In this document: positions 1 to 12,066 of the stretch, piece by piece
Position numbering within the stretch: position 1 is the stretch's first letter
How the letters are laid out: each line of letters begins with the position of its first letter
Program-made: the position numbers and the translations under genes
The notes under the pieces: model-generated
Told to the model about the DNA's origin: nothing
Seen by the model: the letters and a program-made list of their open reading frames with translations, nothing else
The model's database searches: none
Source: Embiotoca jacksoni
Lineage: Eukaryota; Chordata; Actinopteri; Embiotocidae
Assembly (NCBI GenBank): GCA_022577435.1
Contig: JAKOON010000012.1
Location: 16,396,085-16,460,084, forward strand
DNA: 64,000 nt
Reading direction: 5' to 3'

Positions 1-410
1 GAGATTTCCAAAAAAAGGAAACTATGCAAGATAAACCAGAGAGGGCATGCCGGTTTGCACACTTGAGGAGATAAAAGGATAAAAAGAGATGAAGATTTGA
101 GAGGAAAAGCTCCCTGTGGGGTATTAATGAATTTCACTGTTGGTCAGGAGCACCTGGCTGGATACGGGATAACAATCAGCAGAGCGCTCCGACTTAAACT
201 ACCCCGTGGAGGTCAGAGGTCAGAGGTCAGCAGAGCAGGCTGATTGTTAGGGTCGCATATCAAAGTGAAGCCCTCCTGTAAATCCACTGGACTCTTTGGA
301 CACACACTCAGAGAGGCAGCGTGGAAGAATGACAGCCGACATGTGTGGCAATCAATAAAACACTCAGCAGTCCGGGGATGCAGCATGCACCACTGCTGCT
401 CTGCTCCACT

Positions 411-490
<80 letters not shown>

Positions 491-669
491 CAAAAGCACA
501 GCAAGGTGCATATGCAAACAGTCATGCGTTTGCACCTGCGGAGAGTCAACAATGCCAAAAATAGACAAATGAATTAGACCAACCACCCACAAACACGTAT
601 GCAAAGACATCTCTTCATCATCACCATCATGACATGTAATTCACACGGTAGCTGTCATCACTGTCCCAC
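1..669. other. Intron-side sequence left of macf1 exon A, no gene seen
   Basis: No coding exon could be supported here. The stretch holds a long (CA)n tract and otherwise unremarkable sequence. On the gene model below it is intron of the minus-strand spectraplakin gene, whose next exons would lie beyond the left edge. Open frames over the CA tract are only runs of alternating Thr-His or Val-Cys codons. Confidence 0.6.
412..488. repeat. (CA)n microsatellite
   Basis: Uninterrupted CA dinucleotides over about 77 bases. Confidence 0.97.
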
Positions 670-760
670 CTTTATACTTCTCTCTGACGTTTTCATAAGC
701 CTGGATGAAGTCCTGCTCTTCGGCATTCGGAGGCAGGTAGGCAGGTTCGTACATGGCCAT
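670..760 (-). CDS. macf1: Alternative first coding exon of macf1 (spectraplakin), exon A
   Basis: Read on the minus strand, an ATG at 760 in good context (GCCGGC before it, in-frame TAA upstream) opens 30 codons plus one base. It ends AAAG and is followed by a GT donor at 669-668. The peptide starts MAMYEPAYLPPNAEEQ and ends QAYENVREKYK. This closely resembles the short alternative N-terminus of dystonin/MACF1, which in the family reads YL..EEQ..QAYEDV.E.YK and runs straight into DERD at the start of the paired calponin-homology actin-binding domain. The phase-1 end (G plus AT of the next exon gives Asp) fits that junction exactly. Exon B at 11.7 kb ends in the same phase, so the two look like alternative starts of one gene. 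The family assignment rests on remembered sequence; dst rather than macf1 is possible. Confidence 0.72.
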
Positions 761-974
761 GCCGGCGTCCTCACCCTCTTCTTCTTTTTAAGGTCGGCTT
801 TTTCCCCCCCTCTGTGAGTTTGGATGTGTGTGAGGCAGCCCGAGCTGTCCTCTGTCTGCTCCCTCAGCTGTGTGTGAACCCCTCCACAGCTCCCAACTTC
901 ATTCCACTGCCCAGCGCCACACCCCCACCTCCCCGCCATCCCACTTTTTATTCCATACCCTCCCATCGTCTGGC

Positions 975-995
975 TCATAAATAGTAATATAAATG
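975..995 (-). promoter_or_regulatory. Possible TATA-like element upstream of macf1 exon A
   Basis: About 220 bases upstream of the exon A start, on the minus strand, is an AT-rich island (TTTATATTACTATTTATG) inside otherwise GC-rich sequence. It could position a promoter for this alternative start. No transcription start can be proven from sequence, and several ATGs lie between it and the coding start. Confidence 0.3.
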
Positions 996-2665
996 TCAGG
1001 CCCCTCCTCTTAAAGATACAGAGACTGGAGCAGCAGGCACACACTCGCAGTGTGCTGCTGCTTGCCAAGCACAAATACAGCAGCAAGGGAAGCAGAGCAG
1101 CAGCAGACGGCTCTCCGGTAATACTTCAATTGAATTAGACTGTAATGGACGGCAAACAGATTATATCAGATACACATATACAGTTTTCTTACTGCCAGGA
1201 AGGTTATGAATTCAGACCTCTAGTGTGTAGCACTTATTATGTTGATCTCTCTGAGAGCTCTCTGTCATTATGGTTTGTTTTTGTCATGGAAACATGTCTA
1301 TTGCCTGTTTGTGTTTGTGGATCCTGCGCAGCTGTCATTAACACTTGCATGATGGTAGCTGATGATTTTTACTGGCCGATAGATGTATGATGACTTATGA
1401 TGCATGTATTTTATGTGCACAAAAGATAGTGTTCAATATCTCCAGAAGGAAGCCGGTACGTGAGCTCAGAGGACAGAATTAGCTGGTCAGAGCTCTGGAC
1501 TTTCTGTGTGTTCAGGCAGCTGGGAATTGGGAAAGTTCCCATTTTGGATCGTCCCACTTCCGAGATGAAAGCACTCACAAACAGGCAGTATGGCAGCCCC
1601 GAGAAAATGTGCTCTAGTTCTCCAGTCAGACGACAGAAACGTGACAAATAACATCATCGTTGTCCATATAAACCAATGCAAGCAGGAAATGGAGCTCAGG
1701 AGGTTAATATTTTATGTTCACTACAATTTTACGTGTTCCGTTCTGTTTACCCAGAGTTTTCATAATGTGAGTCAATAGATTAAGTTCCAGCATCTTTAAA
1801 CCTGAATCAACATGAAGCAGTGCAGAGTTTCTGTCAAAATAAATGATAATAAAGACACTGCAGAACCTGAAGAAACCATCATATGCTGAGCTTCTCTATG
1901 TTATTATTTAGTCACATCTGAAAAGGAAGCAGCCAATTGCTACAGGACTTCATCTAACAACAAAGAAGACGTTTGCCCTGTTGGTGCTGTGGTAACACAC
2001 TCCAGCTGGTTGCTGAAAGGGTCTCTGAGAAAGTTGATGCCTGCGGCGCAATGAATAGATTCAAAGGCAGCAGCAGATATAACCTTGACATCCACCTGGA
2101 ACCGTTGAATATTCAACAACTGCCCTGACCGGCCGAGCCAGTGACAGTCCAGACAAAAATAAATCACGGTGGGGGACAAAAAAACTGTCAGCTACTGATG
2201 CCAAGACTTCACTGGTCATTTTAATTAAAACTAGCTGTTTGGTTGTTGTGTCAATACATAATAAATTCACAATGTACTCTGATTAATATCAATACAGGTT
2301 GTGGCATTAAAGATGATTAATAGCAGTGATGGTGTGATAGGATCATGTCAGCTAACGGTGACATACTGTGCACAGAGAATGGATTAAGCTGCTGGAATCT
2401 CAGAACGATGTCTTGTTGAGCAGCTTTATGACAATACGGCTCATAAAAATGATGAGGAAAGTGAAGATGATATCGCCCCAGAACTAGGCTGGCAGGCGTA
2501 GGAGTCAGTTGTAGCACAATAACAGAGATCTGAGGTAGGAAAAGGGAAAATCCCTGCAGCTAACCCTGACTATCAGTCAGTTCTTTGGCCAAGGCCGGAC
2601 TGACATCAGCCAGGACACTTTCCTGGGAGGAAACCCGATAAGTCCTCTCCAAACTGCTGCTGCAG

Positions 2666-2668
<3 letters not shown>

Positions 2669-2735
<67 letters not shown>
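2669..2735. repeat. (GT)n microsatellite
   Basis: Uninterrupted GT dinucleotides over about 67 bases. Confidence 0.97.
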
Positions 2736-2737
<2 letters not shown>

Positions 2738-3224
2738 CTTTACTCTGACTGCAACAGGAAATATTACACAGGAGACAGTTAATCACGTGCTGGGTGACAT
2801 GTTTTCACTCATGTCGTCACACTATTTTGATTAGATACAATATTCTGTTAGTCATTTAGACAGCATTCTTGCACAAATTCATTATATTCGCAATCATTTT
2901 GTCCATTAAATAAGTATCTTGAAATGTAGAAACAGAAGTATTTCAGATTATATTATAGAAATTAAAAATCGACTCGACAGTTGAGTCGCGGTGGCAGCAG
3001 GTCAAGGAAGTTATCCCAGACTGCCTTATCCACAGCAACACACCCGAACCACCAACAAAAAGAAGCAGTGGCGCTACGCTGAGCTCGCCCCGGATGTCAG
3101 AGCTCCTTTTTCTATCTCTAAGGCTGAGCCCGGCCGCCCTGCAAAGGATTTAACAAGCATATTTTGCATGTCCACCGTCAACGACTTCCCAAAAAAGCCC
3201 AATAAAGAAAGTGCGAGTGACTGC

Positions 3225-3228
<4 letters not shown>

Positions 3229-3289
<61 letters not shown>
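3229..3289. repeat. (CA)n microsatellite
   Basis: Uninterrupted CA dinucleotides over about 61 bases. Confidence 0.97.
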
Positions 3290-3294
<5 letters not shown>

Positions 3295-3909
3295 ACATGC
3301 AGTCAACATCATCTCCTCCAAAAGCAGAACTAAACAGCTAAAGGTTTACGTATCCTGAGAAAGAAGAGGAGGCAGCAAGAACGACGACATCAGCATGTCG
3401 ACTCTGGATTCCAACAGATAAAACTGACCAGAGTTGTAAATGGAAGCCAATGAATGAACTACTGAATACAGAAGAGCTAACATCAGTCACACAGTTTATT
3501 ACATATAAAACCATGACAGGATTAAGTGGAATGTCCACTTTGCATTTGACAGGGTTCACTAACGAGATGTGCTTGTCACAGATAAGAAGACAGACTCACA
3601 TTTAGCAAGTTAAAGCTGTGACATCAGGACTTTACTGCAGGGAGGTGAGTGGGAACTATAAGGAGGGTTTACAATTAAACTTTTAACACATCACCCACTT
3701 TTAACAGTCACTGACACCAGATCTCACAGCCTCCTTTTTACACACACGCACATAGTGGTGTCACTTGGAGGATACTTGAATGTCTCACTGTTGCTGGATC
3801 GTTCTAACTTTCTGAAACTGGCTTCGTGACATCTGTTTGTATCGTTAAACTGCAAGTTGAAACAGCTCATAATCTGAATGAAGGATTCAACGAAAGTCTG
3901 TGAACATAC

Positions 3910-3938
<29 letters not shown>
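3910..3938. repeat. Short (GT)n microsatellite
   Basis: About 14 GT units. Confidence 0.95.
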
Positions 3939-3943
<5 letters not shown>

Positions 3944-4544
3944 GAGGGTTTGTTTCCCAGATCTCACTCAACAATACTCAACAGGTGCACGCAGGGGCTG
4001 AAGACACGTATTCTTCGGCTTGCACACCCCAAGCTTTCCACATCAGAAGGTCTGAGTGTGGTTGCACGTTCCAATGTGTGAACCACTTAACACGCGTGTA
4101 TGTGCACATCAGTATCATGTACACATAGTGTTTGTCTGTGCATTTGCACTTCATTCTGCCTTTAAAGGGTCCCAAGTGATGAATGGAAGTCAACAAATAA
4201 AGAAATGAAAGATGTCCTCTGTACCCTGTATGTAAAATACAGAATATATAAACCGGTAACAGGATAATATTGTAGTAATTTTGCCATGAAGTCTTGCTGC
4301 CGTCAATATGTAATGTACTACATAGATTTGTAAAGGTTGCAAAGTACAAATCCACTTATCTAAATCATATCGTGTAAGTAAAAGACAAACATAAATTTCC
4401 ACGGAGCACAAAGAAGCTGTAATTTCCGTGAGTAAGTAGTCCAAGTTTTGCTGTTTGATTCAAGTCAGCACCGGAGTTACACATGGTTTACTAAGCAGTC
4501 GTCCAGGTGTGTCCGCAATTTCTTTATGAAACTGAAACTTCAGC

Positions 4545-5010
4545 AGAGAGCGCACATTAAAGTTTGTAACAAATTATTGGGGAACAGAGAGAAGTAGCAG
4601 GGAGCCAAATCTGGTAAGCAGGGGTGGTACGTAGCAACGAATCTGCTGCCTGAGCGAGGAGGTTGTGTGTACCAAATGTTTCCCCTCAGACGCCTCAGAA
4701 CATCATCGTGGAACAGTGACAGTTCGACCTTGGGGGACAAATTCACAGTGCACAACACGGAGAACGCAAAGATAACCCAGCTGGTTGCGCTCCTGACCTG
4801 ATGCACCTCTTGGGTTTTGGGTGACGTTCTGCTCCTTGGAAATGCAAATGTCCCTAAAAACACCTCTCCAGGCTCATTGCCTTATTGCCGTGTAGCTTTC
4901 TGAAGCATTTCAAGGGTCTCTGCTTTCTAATTTTCAGGGTTTGACACAAAATGTTGTCCCCTGGACCACTGCTCACAAAAGCATGTGAAACTCAGGAGGT
5001 GATTTTGATC
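4545..5010 (-). mobile_element. Mariner-like transposase relic
   Basis: On the minus strand the peptide FHDDVLRRLRGNIW is followed further on by YHPCLPDLAPCYFSLFPN. The second piece matches the mariner signature HPPYSPDLAPCDFFLFP, which carries the third catalytic Asp of the D,D34D transposase. The segment that should lie between them is largely missing and the frame is open for only about 107 residues, so this is a dead fragment. The same sequence family recurs at 30.1-30.5 kb with shared flanks (the AGCTTTCTGAAGCATTTCAA core occurs at both sites). Confidence 0.65.
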
Positions 5011-5422
5011 AAGAGACCAAAATGTCAGTACTTACTCAAGAAGGTTACAGCTTCTTTGTGCTCCATTGCGTGTCGTGGTCCTGCACACTGAGAACTTTCT
5101 GATCCACCCTTGTAAACAGGCACATTTTTCAACACTGAGACCATATAGTGCATTCCCCAGTGGTTAAAGAAGCTCCCGAGTAAACAGCCTGCCACTCTGT
5201 GTTTTCCAGGTGTGTTTCCTTTCGTTTGATATTCTAGTGAGGCCGACTCGCAAGACAGGCAAGGCTTTACCATTAACATTTTAATGTTTTTCACACCACT
5301 CGGTTCTGAGAATGAGATGCCAGTCACCACAAATCACACGCCATCATTTATACTCAAGGGGATTAAAAACAGCTCGCCACTGATGGAAAAAAAAAACATG
5401 AAGGAAACAAAGAAAGCCCTCT

Positions 5423-5423
<1 letters not shown>

Positions 5424-5457
<34 letters not shown>
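5424..5457. repeat. (CA)n microsatellite
   Basis: About 17 CA units. Confidence 0.95.
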
Positions 5458-5458
<1 letters not shown>

Positions 5459-6475
5459 GCAGGAGTTTAATGCATGACCAACAGCTAGAATGATCGTAGA
5501 AGATGACTCAAGCCTCAATAATATTGTGATTGCTGTTATTAAGGAGAATAAAACAGGACTGATCCTCTGTGAGAGTTTGATGAGTGGAAATGATTTTGTC
5601 AGGAGAGACGTGCTTTGAAAGTCAAAGAAATCTCACAGTGCTCGTTGCCTTCATTGTGTTTTCACTTGACACATTTCGAGCTATATATTTGCTTAACATC
5701 CCCAAAATTGTATTACCTTTGCATGCAAGTACAGAAATCCCTCCTCTAACGCACACGTATGGTGAAATACATGTTAAAAATGAAATGTGTACACGACCTC
5801 ACTTCATGTTAAACAAGTATGGAGCGTCTTTTCTGCCTGAGATCGTTCATGCAATGTTCAGTGTTTCTGCCCATGACCTCGCCTCCTTCCTTTTCCAAAC
5901 TCACACGACCTTTGTGAGCTGATCATCACCAGTCGTGATACATTTCTGTCAATTAGAGCCGAGGCGAGACCGAATCCAGTATGGTGCAATCAGGGTGCAA
6001 TGTTACTGTAAAACTACGAGTGACAGACGGCCATAGAAACAGGCCTAGCTCCCTCTTCTGGATATCCACAACAGAAACAAATGTAATGCACAAACAGCAG
6101 TCACAGTACTCTGCTCTGGATCTTTCCAGTCCCACCATACATGTGTTATGGCTCATTCACAGAATTTGAAACTAATGGTGATGGTCGGCATTCTTTCACT
6201 GACACCAGCGTGTAATGAGGAAGACCACAAAGGTCAGAGCTGTTGAAAAAAAAAAAAAAAAAAGAGAAAATTGAGGATATAAAGCTGTTCAGTTGGAAAA
6301 GGTTCCCCCAAAGGGCATTCAACTTATTGTCTGGTGAAATAAGGCAGAGCTCCGTGACACCAAGCACACTGTGTAGTCACGGCTTTCTGGGACGGGTGTG
6401 GGAAATGAGACACATTTTCCAGAAGCAGAGATGACTCTCCAGGATGAACAAATAACCAGGCCTATTAATACAAAG

Positions 6476-6488
6476 TGCCCCCTGCTGG
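6476..6488 (-). promoter_or_regulatory. CTCF-like motif
   Basis: The minus strand reads CCAGCAGGGGGCA, a full match to the CTCF core CCASYAGRKGGCR. It lies in the macf1 intron. Occupancy cannot be told from sequence. Confidence 0.4.
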
Positions 6489-8259
6489 GCGAGTGGGTTA
6501 TTACTGAGTGAGGGAGGGCCTTCAGAATGGAGATAGGTGTGTGATGAGATGACATTTCATGAGCTTTTGCACTGCCTCTCAAACTGCAGCCAACAATAGG
6601 TGCGTTTGTAAAGGAAACAGTCATATCTCTCCAACCTGAGTAATATGATTAGAAACACAAAGAGGCTTTCATAAGTGAAGCAGCTCAACAGTACAAAAAG
6701 TGCACAGAATAATATGATAAAATGTCAACGCATTTAGCTCTAATGCTTCTTTACATCTTCTTTACTGGACTATTATGGAAGCTGCTTGAGGGCGAGAGTC
6801 TTGGTATGAATCTGTGGAGGAACTGTCATGGCTGCAATGATGTGGATTTATACCTTTAAAGGGTCATCTTTTATCTGGTCCTGCAATGTGCACTGACAAC
6901 ATAAAGAGCAGACTGTGGATGATGCAGATAATTCCCCATACAGTCCATTATGTAGGAGTTACACAGGACTGCTGGGATATTTAGGGCTCTGTACATCAAC
7001 ACTGCTGTCTGCATTAGATCATAATGCCTGTGTGTGTGAGGGGGGGGGTAATTTGTTACAACAGCATCTAAAATAGTTGATGGATTTGATTAACAAAAAT
7101 CCTCTGAAACTTGTTTTGTTTTTGTGTCATATTTTCCATGCCTTCCCTTCACAACACAGGGACCAAATGGAGCTCAGGAGGTCAGTTTTATGTGCAAACT
7201 ACATTTCTACGTGTTTACTGAACTCTCAGTTTACTGAACTCTCAAAATCCTCCCGCTTTCTTAGCACCATATTCCCAGTTAGACAGGTGTTCAGGTGTAT
7301 TCTCACACTCTGAGATTGGAACTTTCCCACTTCACAGTTGCTCATGAAAGAACTAAAATTGTCATTGATCGGGATACATTGCACTCTGGATGAAGGAGTT
7401 TTCATACTAAACATCATATATTTGGTTCTGTTGCACAGATTTGGATCAATTGTCCATCATGCGGGTGATAATATTAAAGCAGTGCGATCATTACCCTTTA
7501 AAAATACATCAAATTAACAATACAGCTATCTGATGAAGCAACCACAGTTATTACGGTTACATGGTGATATTAATGCTGGTTTCTTTAACATGACTGTTTT
7601 TTCTACTCAATCCCATTTTAAACAGTAGCACAGCAAAGCTAGGTTATCATCTATCTTAATGAGTAAAAACATTATTAACTAAAAAATGTTGGCCTGCTTT
7701 AATTTATGCTAATTCCTAAAACCAGGCAACTCAGCAAAAGTGCAGGAGGCTGTGTTAGAATCAATGATAAATCAATACATTGCACTGCCAATATTGATTG
7801 ATGTGATGGTGGTTGTCAATTGAATCACCTCACTTGCATCACCTCCCTATGTGATTCCCTTTAAAAGATAAGGGAGTCAAACATAATTATGTAGGATAAG
7901 TACCAGAAGTCTAACATAGATTTTACAAAATCTACTGAAGACACCATTATGTGACTTTGAAAATGATATTTTCAATGAACTCAATAATATTACAGAATAA
8001 CCTTTATCAACATACAGTTAACTTACCAAAGAACAACAACATCGATTTCAGTTCACTTAAATTACTAAAAAACATTTTCTTTCCATAGAAAGCAGAAGAT
8101 GCAGCCATTCCCAAATCTGAGTAAATTCAACTGTAACAACCTGAACGGAGTTACTATGACTACACCACAACAGATATGCAGGAAATAATTGATATAAAAT
8201 GACGAAGTGACTGATTCATTCTACAGTGTCCCGAAAGTGAAGTTTGATTGATTTATCAC

Positions 8260-8273
8260 CCACTAGGTGGCAG
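8260..8273 (+). promoter_or_regulatory. CTCF-like motif
   Basis: The plus strand reads CCACTAGGTGGCAG, a full match to the CTCF core. It points away from the site at 6.48 kb (divergent pair). Confidence 0.4.
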
Positions 8274-8484
8274 GGTGGAGTGTCTGACCAGATACCCTTG
8301 AATACCAGTCTCATGCACGCACCACGAATTCTGTGCATTCTTCTGCCCAGCATCAGAGACGACCTTTGACCTCTTCATGTGTTCACGCACAGACATTAAA
8401 GCCATACCGTGGACAGTAAATAGTCTCTATAGTCTCTCTGACAGCTGACTGACTAGAGGACTTTCAACTCAATTTTTCCGCAGA

Positions 8485-8542
8485 AAATAACTCATGTCTC
8501 TGCTGAATACTGGTCTGTATTCAGCAGAGACATGAGCTATTT
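8485..8542. repeat. Near-perfect inverted repeat (hairpin)
   Basis: The arm CTCATGTCTCTGCTGAATAC at 8491-8510 is followed by a 6-base loop (TGGTCT) and its exact reverse complement at 8517-8536. Past one mismatch the stem extends five more pairs to 8485/8542, giving 25 of 26 paired positions. It lies in the intron between macf1 exons. No neighbouring transposon end was recognised. Confidence 0.9.
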
Positions 8543-11500
8543 GTAAATGAGACTTGTATAGTGTCTTGAGACAAACACATCCCAAAACAGGAGAGTTACT
8601 TACTAAAACATGTCATATTCCCAAAGGAGTTTCCTCGTTTCTTTTCTCAACATCCTCATGTCACTAAGCAATAAGATCTAATAGTATTTAACTGAAGCCT
8701 CCACTTAACACCAGGTCAGAACAAGATCTCCATCTCATTCTTAAAGGCCTAATCCCACAGGTGATTAGAAGTGTCGAAGCTGCTCTCATGTGCAATTAGA
8801 AAGATAAAAGTATTTCAAAAGCTAATTTAAAGATCTGCAAAGTTGAGCATACTTGAGACAGCTGATAAGAAACAGAAAAGACCAGCAGTCCCAATTAGCC
8901 AAAGTTCACCTGAGCTGCACGTCCACAACTTTCTGTCAATATTGTCAGAAGGTTTTTTAACAACTTTATGTTCTTACCAATAAAGCTAAACTGCTGATGT
9001 TTGCAGATATGTTTACTGTGCAATACCACGTCTATGCTCGAATGTCCTGTCAGAAGATTAAACACTTTTATCGCTGCCTTTTTTGTGGTGGATTTGCATC
9101 TTCATTAACTGACAAATATTGTCCCATTTGGTTTATATTATACAGCCACAAGAAGCTAACAAGAATTATTTGCTTATTCCAAAGAATTTAACCGCAAAAA
9201 AAAAAAAAAAAACACATAAAACTCAGCCAATTATAACACAATTTCTGAGAAAAGCTGCCACAAAATTGGCATTTTTGATTGCAACAATCACCAAAAAAAA
9301 AAAAAAAAATCTAAAATCCTGGAGGGATTATAATGTATATCCTATACCTTTACGAAATTTTAGGGCAATCCACCCAAGAATATTTATGTTCGGAACAATG
9401 TGCCCAAATGGCCAACCATGGTTCAAAAACTGAACTCTTTACTTAAAGAGTTGTTTCGAACACTAATGAGATATCAGCGTATTAGGAACACTGCAGAGCT
9501 CCTTCAGCCACACCGCAGGTCGTCACTGACAGGACGCGTGTTCACAGTCTACCTCTGACATCCCTCTGACACAAGTTCATCTATATATAGTCGGGGATTC
9601 TGCAGCAGGCAGTTAGTCAATCAGCAGGACCCACAACAGAATCTCAGCCTCGCCCACGGGTGCTGACACAGCCTGACCCGGCCTCCTGATGGACAGAGGA
9701 AGAGAAGTACAGGATGTGGACGCAGGACTATTTATTGTAGGTGCTAAAGTTATCCAAACTTCCTCCTGGCCAGGAGCTGCAGCATTCCAAAACAAACTCC
9801 ATCAAAGACTTATTGTGCTGAAGGGGGCACGCTAAAAAATAGCACATTACAGCGTAGAAGGGGAACAATGTGGATCACATTTCTGTGCCACAATAAACAT
9901 ACAAATTAACATATTTTTATGACATGTTTTTTTCTGCCTGTCTCACTCTGCCATCGCTTCATCCCTTCAGGGGAGATGTGGGGTTGACCTGACTTCCCAC
10001 GCTGCCTGGTGAGTCAGTAATGGCAGCAGCACTTCAAAATCACCTCAGACACATTCTTTAAAATGTATGTAACATCATTTCTTTTGCATATCTGCCAACA
10101 CTGATCCTAATATATGGCACAAGAGCATTTTGGCTGATTACTGCTGAGTTTGGCTCTACTGTGTTAGAAAATCATTAACGCAGACTGGGGTTAATAGATA
10201 TGACACCATCATACGATTTGTATCACTCAGGAGTGCATTTAGATATGAAATCACTTTTACATGAAGTCTTCTCTGACTATGAACTGTATGAATGCATCTA
10301 ACACTTGGCCTCAGGCAATCAACACATCCCTGTGATGGTACTGCTGAGCCGCAGTGTAAATAAATCATGTGTTTCCAGTATCCCTACAGATGATTGGACA
10401 CGATCCCGGACTATTGTTCGAGCAAAAACAACCACACCTCACACTCTGGAAAACTCCTGTGTGTTGCCATGCTCCTCGGCTTCATGTATAATGCATACAT
10501 CCTTTCTAGCTGAGAGAAAGCATTATCAGTCAGCAGGGAGAAAACCTTACATATGTAGAGTATGTATAAAAAAAAAAAAAAAAAAGGCTGCTCAGTTTCC
10601 TGTTAACTTGTAGTGCCGCTTACAAGGTTAATTGTTCCTCAGCAGCCCGACATTTAAAACTGGTCGAGGCAGCTTGAAAATAAAGGAGGACTGCAACCAG
10701 AAGAGCGTCACATCCTCTCAGTATAATGATTGAAGCTGCCATTGGATACCAGTTCAGCACGAAGGAGCTTTCACATGTCAGTTTTACATGAATTCACAGA
10801 ACTGACATTAATAATAAATCCATGTATTCCTTACTGCTACTGTATATGTACAAGTACTGAGATGAATTTGTGACTCTGGGAATTCAGTGGTCAATAAATG
10901 AAATGGAGCTCTGTGCTGTTTGAGATGATGTCATCTGCCATGCTCGACCAAGAGAGCAAACACGGACATGCCCACAAAGGACAATAGCCCTGACAGAGTT
11001 AATTCAACTCTTTTCAATTGCTTTTCATAAGCAAAAAAGTCAACTGGAGCCCGAACGACACTGGATTTTTGGGGCCAATGCTGATACTGATATTAGGGAG
11101 GAAAAGAATAAAGATATTCGTTGTGTATTTCCTGTATCTACAGTATGTTTCAACACACATATTTTCAATGATCACTCAAATGTGGTTATCAAACACTTAA
11201 GACACTTGTGACAAGGATATGTAAAGGAGGAAGAATATTTACAGTCCATCAGTGCACTGAAGCAGTAAACATTACAGGGATTTTTATAAATTACTATAAA
11301 AAAAAAAAAAAAACACAAATAGAAAATCTTTTACTTTATGTCAAGCATTTTTTTTCGCATTATGTTCCATTTTTTTCATATCAGTAGATGTGCTTGTGGA
11401 GTCAAAGTAAATTAAATTGAGTCAAGTTCGATTGTTAAGAACTTTGAGATGCAGCTTTGCGTTGTTCACCAACAGCAGACTAACTTGACAATGCTAAACT

Positions 11501-11746
11501 TTTGCAGAATGGACGGTAGAAAACAGACATTTTCATAGTTTATAGTCATCTGAGTTTATCACGAGAGACTTTTTTAAATATGTCATCCATTTGGACAGAT
11601 AATAAAGAATAAGTAGTAATAATACATCTTTTGGGTAAACTGTGTGGACTTATTTTCATTTTAGCAACCAAGCTAATGAGCTCAATATACTTAAAACACT
11701 CTATCGAGTGTGTGAGAGTAACACTGCAGTTGTTCGGCCGTCCTAC

Positions 11747-11939
11747 CTGCGATGCGGATGACAGCCCTCTCTGCTGGATCCAGCACCTCGGCTGAGGCTG
11801 ACTTGGAGCGTTTGACCCTCTGGTGTTTGGACAGGTTCCAGGGCAGGGTGTCTCCGGGACAGGGGGCGCTGCTCCGCTCCGCGTGCCTTTCCTCCAGCGG
11901 GGCTCGATCCCTGCGTCTGTCTTTACGGTTCGCCATCAC
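11747..11939 (-). CDS. macf1: Alternative N-terminal coding exon of macf1, exon B
   Basis: On the minus strand the ATG at 11936 opens 63 codons plus one base, closed by a consensus donor (GCAG then GTAGGA; exon end 11747). The peptide starts MANRKDRRRDRAPLEERHAE. It contains PCPGDTLPWNL and VLDPAERAVIRIA, which match the N-terminus of the long MACF1 isoform (PCPPGDTLPWNL, VLDPAERAVVRVA, then DERDRVQKK of the actin-binding domain). The phase-1 end supplies the first base of that Asp codon, as in exon A. MACF1 crosslinks actin and microtubules. Just upstream a pyrimidine-rich tract and AAGCAG form a plausible acceptor, placing the exon start at 11939, so this is probably the second exon, fed by the CpG-rich exon near 14.1 kb. 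The rest of the gene is outside the window. Confidence 0.85.
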
Positions 11940-12004
11940 CTGCTTCACAGAGAGATTAAAGGATTGAGTTTGAGATTGATGACATGAATGAGAGTGCACA
12001 CACC

Positions 12005-12066
<62 letters not shown>

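Larger units (their letters stand above)
761..11746 (-). other. Long intron between alternative macf1 exons, no other gene seen
   Basis: About 11 kb without a supportable exon. It contains microsatellites (2.67, 3.23, 3.91, 5.42 kb), a mariner relic (4.5-5.0 kb), poly-A runs at 6.24, 9.20, 9.29, 10.57 and 11.30 kb, two CTCF-like motifs and one strong hairpin, listed separately. Two short stretches near 1.68 and 7.17 kb share an AATGGAGCTCAGGAGGT core and some flanking similarity, so they may be members of one old dispersed repeat. Open frames here are short and AT-rich, with no recognisable domain. Confidence 0.55.

Noticed and set aside
213..610. Frames of alternating Val-Cys or Thr-His
   Set aside because: Translations of the CA microsatellite.
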